This document shows positions 5,607 through 6,542 of a stretch of DNA of 6,542 nucleotides, piece after piece. The translations under genes were made by a program, and so were the position numbers. Under the pieces are notes generated by a model. It was not told the DNA's origin and did not search any database. It was given only the letters and a program-made list of their open reading frames with translations. The DNA is from Candidatus Levyibacteriota bacterium. Its GTDB lineage: Bacteria; Patescibacteriota; Microgenomatia; Levybacterales; UBA12049. Each line of letters opens with the position of its first letter. The first letter of the stretch is position 1. The stretch covers positions 1 to 6,542 of the forward strand of contig JACOXV010000014.1 in the NCBI GenBank assembly GCA_016182225.1. The letters run 5' to 3'.

Positions 5607-5614
5607 ATTATTTT

Positions 5615-6109
5615 GTGAGAATAAATATTCACGAGGATTATCTTCGTTCTCTAATGTTTGGTCTTCAGGATGGACTTGTCTCAACAACCGGCGTGGTAGT
5701 AGGAATTAGTACCGGAATCGAAAACAAGGCAATAATAGTTCTTGCTGCGCTTGTTGCTGTAACTGTGGAGGCTACATCTATGGCTGCGGGACAATACTCT
5801 TCTGAAAAAGCAGTCCACCAAATGGATAAGAGCGGAAAACATACTGATAGTCTTTTAACGGGAGCGACAATAATGTTCGTGAGTTATTACATTGGGGGAA
5901 TGTTTTCGGTACTGCCTACTGTAATTTTTCCTCAACCCTTGGCCCGATACATTGCCATAATTTCAGCATTTGCAGGACTTTTGATAGTTGGATACGTAAA
6001 AGGACGAATTGTAGAACACAGGCCTCTTAGGTCTGCAGCAGAACTACTTATTATCGGAGGGCTCGCAACTGTTATAGGAGTAATTGTCGGATACTTCTTA
6101 AAGGTTTAG
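5615..6109 (+). CDS. Short VIT1/CCC1-family membrane transporter (iron/manganese type)
   Basis: A 164-residue, very hydrophobic protein. The N-terminus carries the family signature: MFGLQDGLVSTTGVVVGIS (residues 14-32) and, at the end of the second helix, EATSMAAGQYSSEKA (52-66). These hold the conserved Asp19, Glu52 and Met residues that line the ion path in VIT1/CCC1 carriers. About five membrane helices are visible (roughly 20-36, 38-58, 80-102, 110-129, 141-162). Plant and yeast members move Fe2+ or Mn2+ out of the cytosol; substrate and direction here are inferred. The roughly 90-residue cytosolic metal-binding domain normally inserted between helices 2 and 3 is reduced to about 15 polar residues (KAVHQMDKSGKHTDS), so it is a minimal version. 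The start is GTG, giving MRINIHEDYLRSL, supported by the promoter 8 nt upstream; the gene is divergent from the kinase operon. Confidence 0.87.
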   Translation: MRINIHEDYLRSLMFGLQDGLVSTTGVVVGISTGIENKAIIVLAALVAVTVEATSMAAGQYSSEKAVHQMDKSGKHTDSLLTGATIMFVSYYIGGMFSVLPTVIFPQPLARYIAIISAFAGLLIVGYVKGRIVEHRPLRSAAELLIIGGLATVIGVIVGYFLKV

Positions 6110-6264
6110 ATAACTACAATCTCGCCTTCAGCGAACTCTACATTCTCCGCGGCAAAATTCATCAGAAACAAGGAAATACCCAAGCAGCAAGAATCGAATT
6201 CCAAAAAGCAGTTTTGTACAATTCCAATCTCAAGTCTGCCCAGGAATCACTTGCCGGTGTATGA
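6109..6264 (+). pseudogene. C-terminal remnant of a TPR-repeat protein
   Basis: In the frame starting at the last base of the transporter's stop codon, 51 codons run to TGA at 6262-6264. The translation includes FSELYILRGKIHQKQGNTQA followed by ARIEFQKAVLYNSNLKSAQE. This matches one tetratricopeptide repeat plus the start of another: the G-x-x-x-x-x-x-G-N-x-x-x-A turn, A-x-x-x-F-x-K-A in helix B, and the following N-x-x-x-A. No ATG, GTG or TTG opens this frame back to its preceding stop codon inside the transporter gene. It is therefore best read as the tail of a gene whose front was lost by rearrangement. Its codons are somewhat richer in G and C than the neighbours. Confidence 0.55.
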
Positions 6265-6283
6265 TATATCGATATATCATACA
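6258..6283. repeat. 26-bp perfect palindrome, operator-like
   Basis: The half-site TGTATGATATATC (6258-6270) is followed without spacer by its exact reverse complement (6271-6283). The centre is ATCGAT. It overlaps the stop codon of the TPR remnant and lies between two converging genes. Perfect, spacer-free AT-rich dyads of this size suit a dimeric regulator or a resolution/recombination site; none is proven. Confidence 0.7.
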
Positions 6284-6284
6284 T

Positions 6285-6322
6285 TAAGCCCTGCCGCGGG
6301 TTCCAGAAAAGAGGAGGGCTTA
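6285..6322. terminator. Inverted repeat between convergent genes, possible bidirectional terminator
   Basis: TAAGCCCT (6285-6292) and AGGGCTTA (6315-6322) form an 8-bp perfect stem around a 22-nt loop containing CCGCGG. The right arm includes the stop codon of the Nudix gene. The position between converging transcription units suggests a terminator, but neither side has a strong T-run, so this is tentative. Confidence 0.4.
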
Positions 6323-6542
6323 GCTTATTAATTTCTTCTTATATCTTTTGATAAAATCCGGAAATTGAGAATGAACGGGATTTGGTAAATTATTAAGGCG
6401 AAACCATTCAACTGCTTCGTGTTTTCTTGGATCCACATTTTTGACTTTCCCCACGTTGACAAGCACTTTATAATCCAGTGCCACCCAGTGGGTTTTTCTT
6501 CCCTTTTCATCTTTTCTATGAACATCTCTTGCTCCCAAAAAT
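6320..6542 (-). CDS. Nudix hydrolase, C-terminal portion (start lies beyond the window)
   Basis: The frame is open from the right edge (it reads FLGARDVHRKDEKG at the edge), so the true start lies beyond 6542; the in-frame TTG at 6538 is not a credible start. THWVALDYKVLVNVGKVKN matches the 'H/WV.l.f.a.v' strands after the Nudix box, and HEAVEWFRLNNLPNPVHSQF the typical 'E..W+.l+.LP' strand and helix near the end of Nudix domains. The Nudix box (G-x5-E-x7-R-E-x2-E-E) would be encoded off the window, so activity cannot be judged. The substrate (oxidised nucleotide, NDP-sugar or similar) cannot be told. It converges on the transporter/TPR-remnant region; its stop codon lies in the inverted repeat at 6285-6322. 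Confidence 0.78.
   Translation of the reverse strand, partial: FLGARDVHRKDEKGRKTHWVALDYKVLVNVGKVKNVDPRKHEAVEWFRLNNLPNPVHSQFPDFIKRYKKKLIS

Noticed and set aside
6320..6538. TTG at 6538 as the Nudix start
   Set aside because: The frame is open to the window edge and the Nudix box would be missing; the gene clearly continues outside.
1..6542. CRISPR array, tRNA, rRNA, transposase or integrase genes
   Set aside because: No regularly spaced repeats, cloverleaf-like sequence or transposase/integrase motifs were seen; the only repeats are the few described.

Overview
The window looks like a stretch of a small, AT-rich, gene-dense bacterial genome. I lean towards the Candidate Phyla Radiation (Patescibacteria, Microgenomates-like). 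The reasons are short intergenic gaps, several genes whose -10 box lies only 6-8 nt before the start codon with no Shine-Dalgarno (leaderless mRNA), a PAS histidine kinase without membrane segments followed by a lone receiver, and a very short VIT1/CCC1-type membrane protein. This placement is inference; no rRNA or tRNA gene is present to test it.

Layout. At the left edge, on the minus strand, is the N-terminus of the housekeeping P-loop protein YchF (1-132). Immediately upstream of it, same strand, are a stand-alone SIR2-like protein (156-1202) and a small helical, HEPN-like protein (1221-1691). Next comes a second minus-strand pair of unrecognised proteins (1855-2259 and 2240-2941), driven by a clear sigma70-type promoter (TTGACA, 16 nt, TATTAT) six bases before its ATG. 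Then, still minus, is a two-component operon: a three-PAS histidine kinase (3608-5503) and a receiver-only response regulator (3242-3604), closed by a hairpin terminator. A divergent VIT1/CCC1-family gene (5615-6109, plus) follows. Its stop codon runs into a TPR-like gene remnant, a 26-bp perfect palindrome, an inverted repeat, and the C-terminal part of a convergent Nudix hydrolase that leaves the window at the right edge.

How the parts may work together. Kinase and receiver are an obvious phosphorelay pair whose output is not in the window. The SIR2-like and HEPN-like genes resemble an accessory NAD-depletion and/or RNase defence-type pair lodged in front of ychF; this is inferred from protein families and context. 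The two unknown proteins overlap and are probably co-expressed.

The least expected signals are non-canonical. Two tiny minus-strand reading frames upstream of the two accessory pairs both begin MNLGIGxVR, and five of the six codon differences in that stretch are synonymous. A perfect 17-bp direct repeat containing an extended -10 box serves as the SIR2 promoter and recurs at the end of the response-regulator gene, bracketing about 2 kb of accessory DNA. The kinase frame continues upstream to a leaderless-looking ATT.
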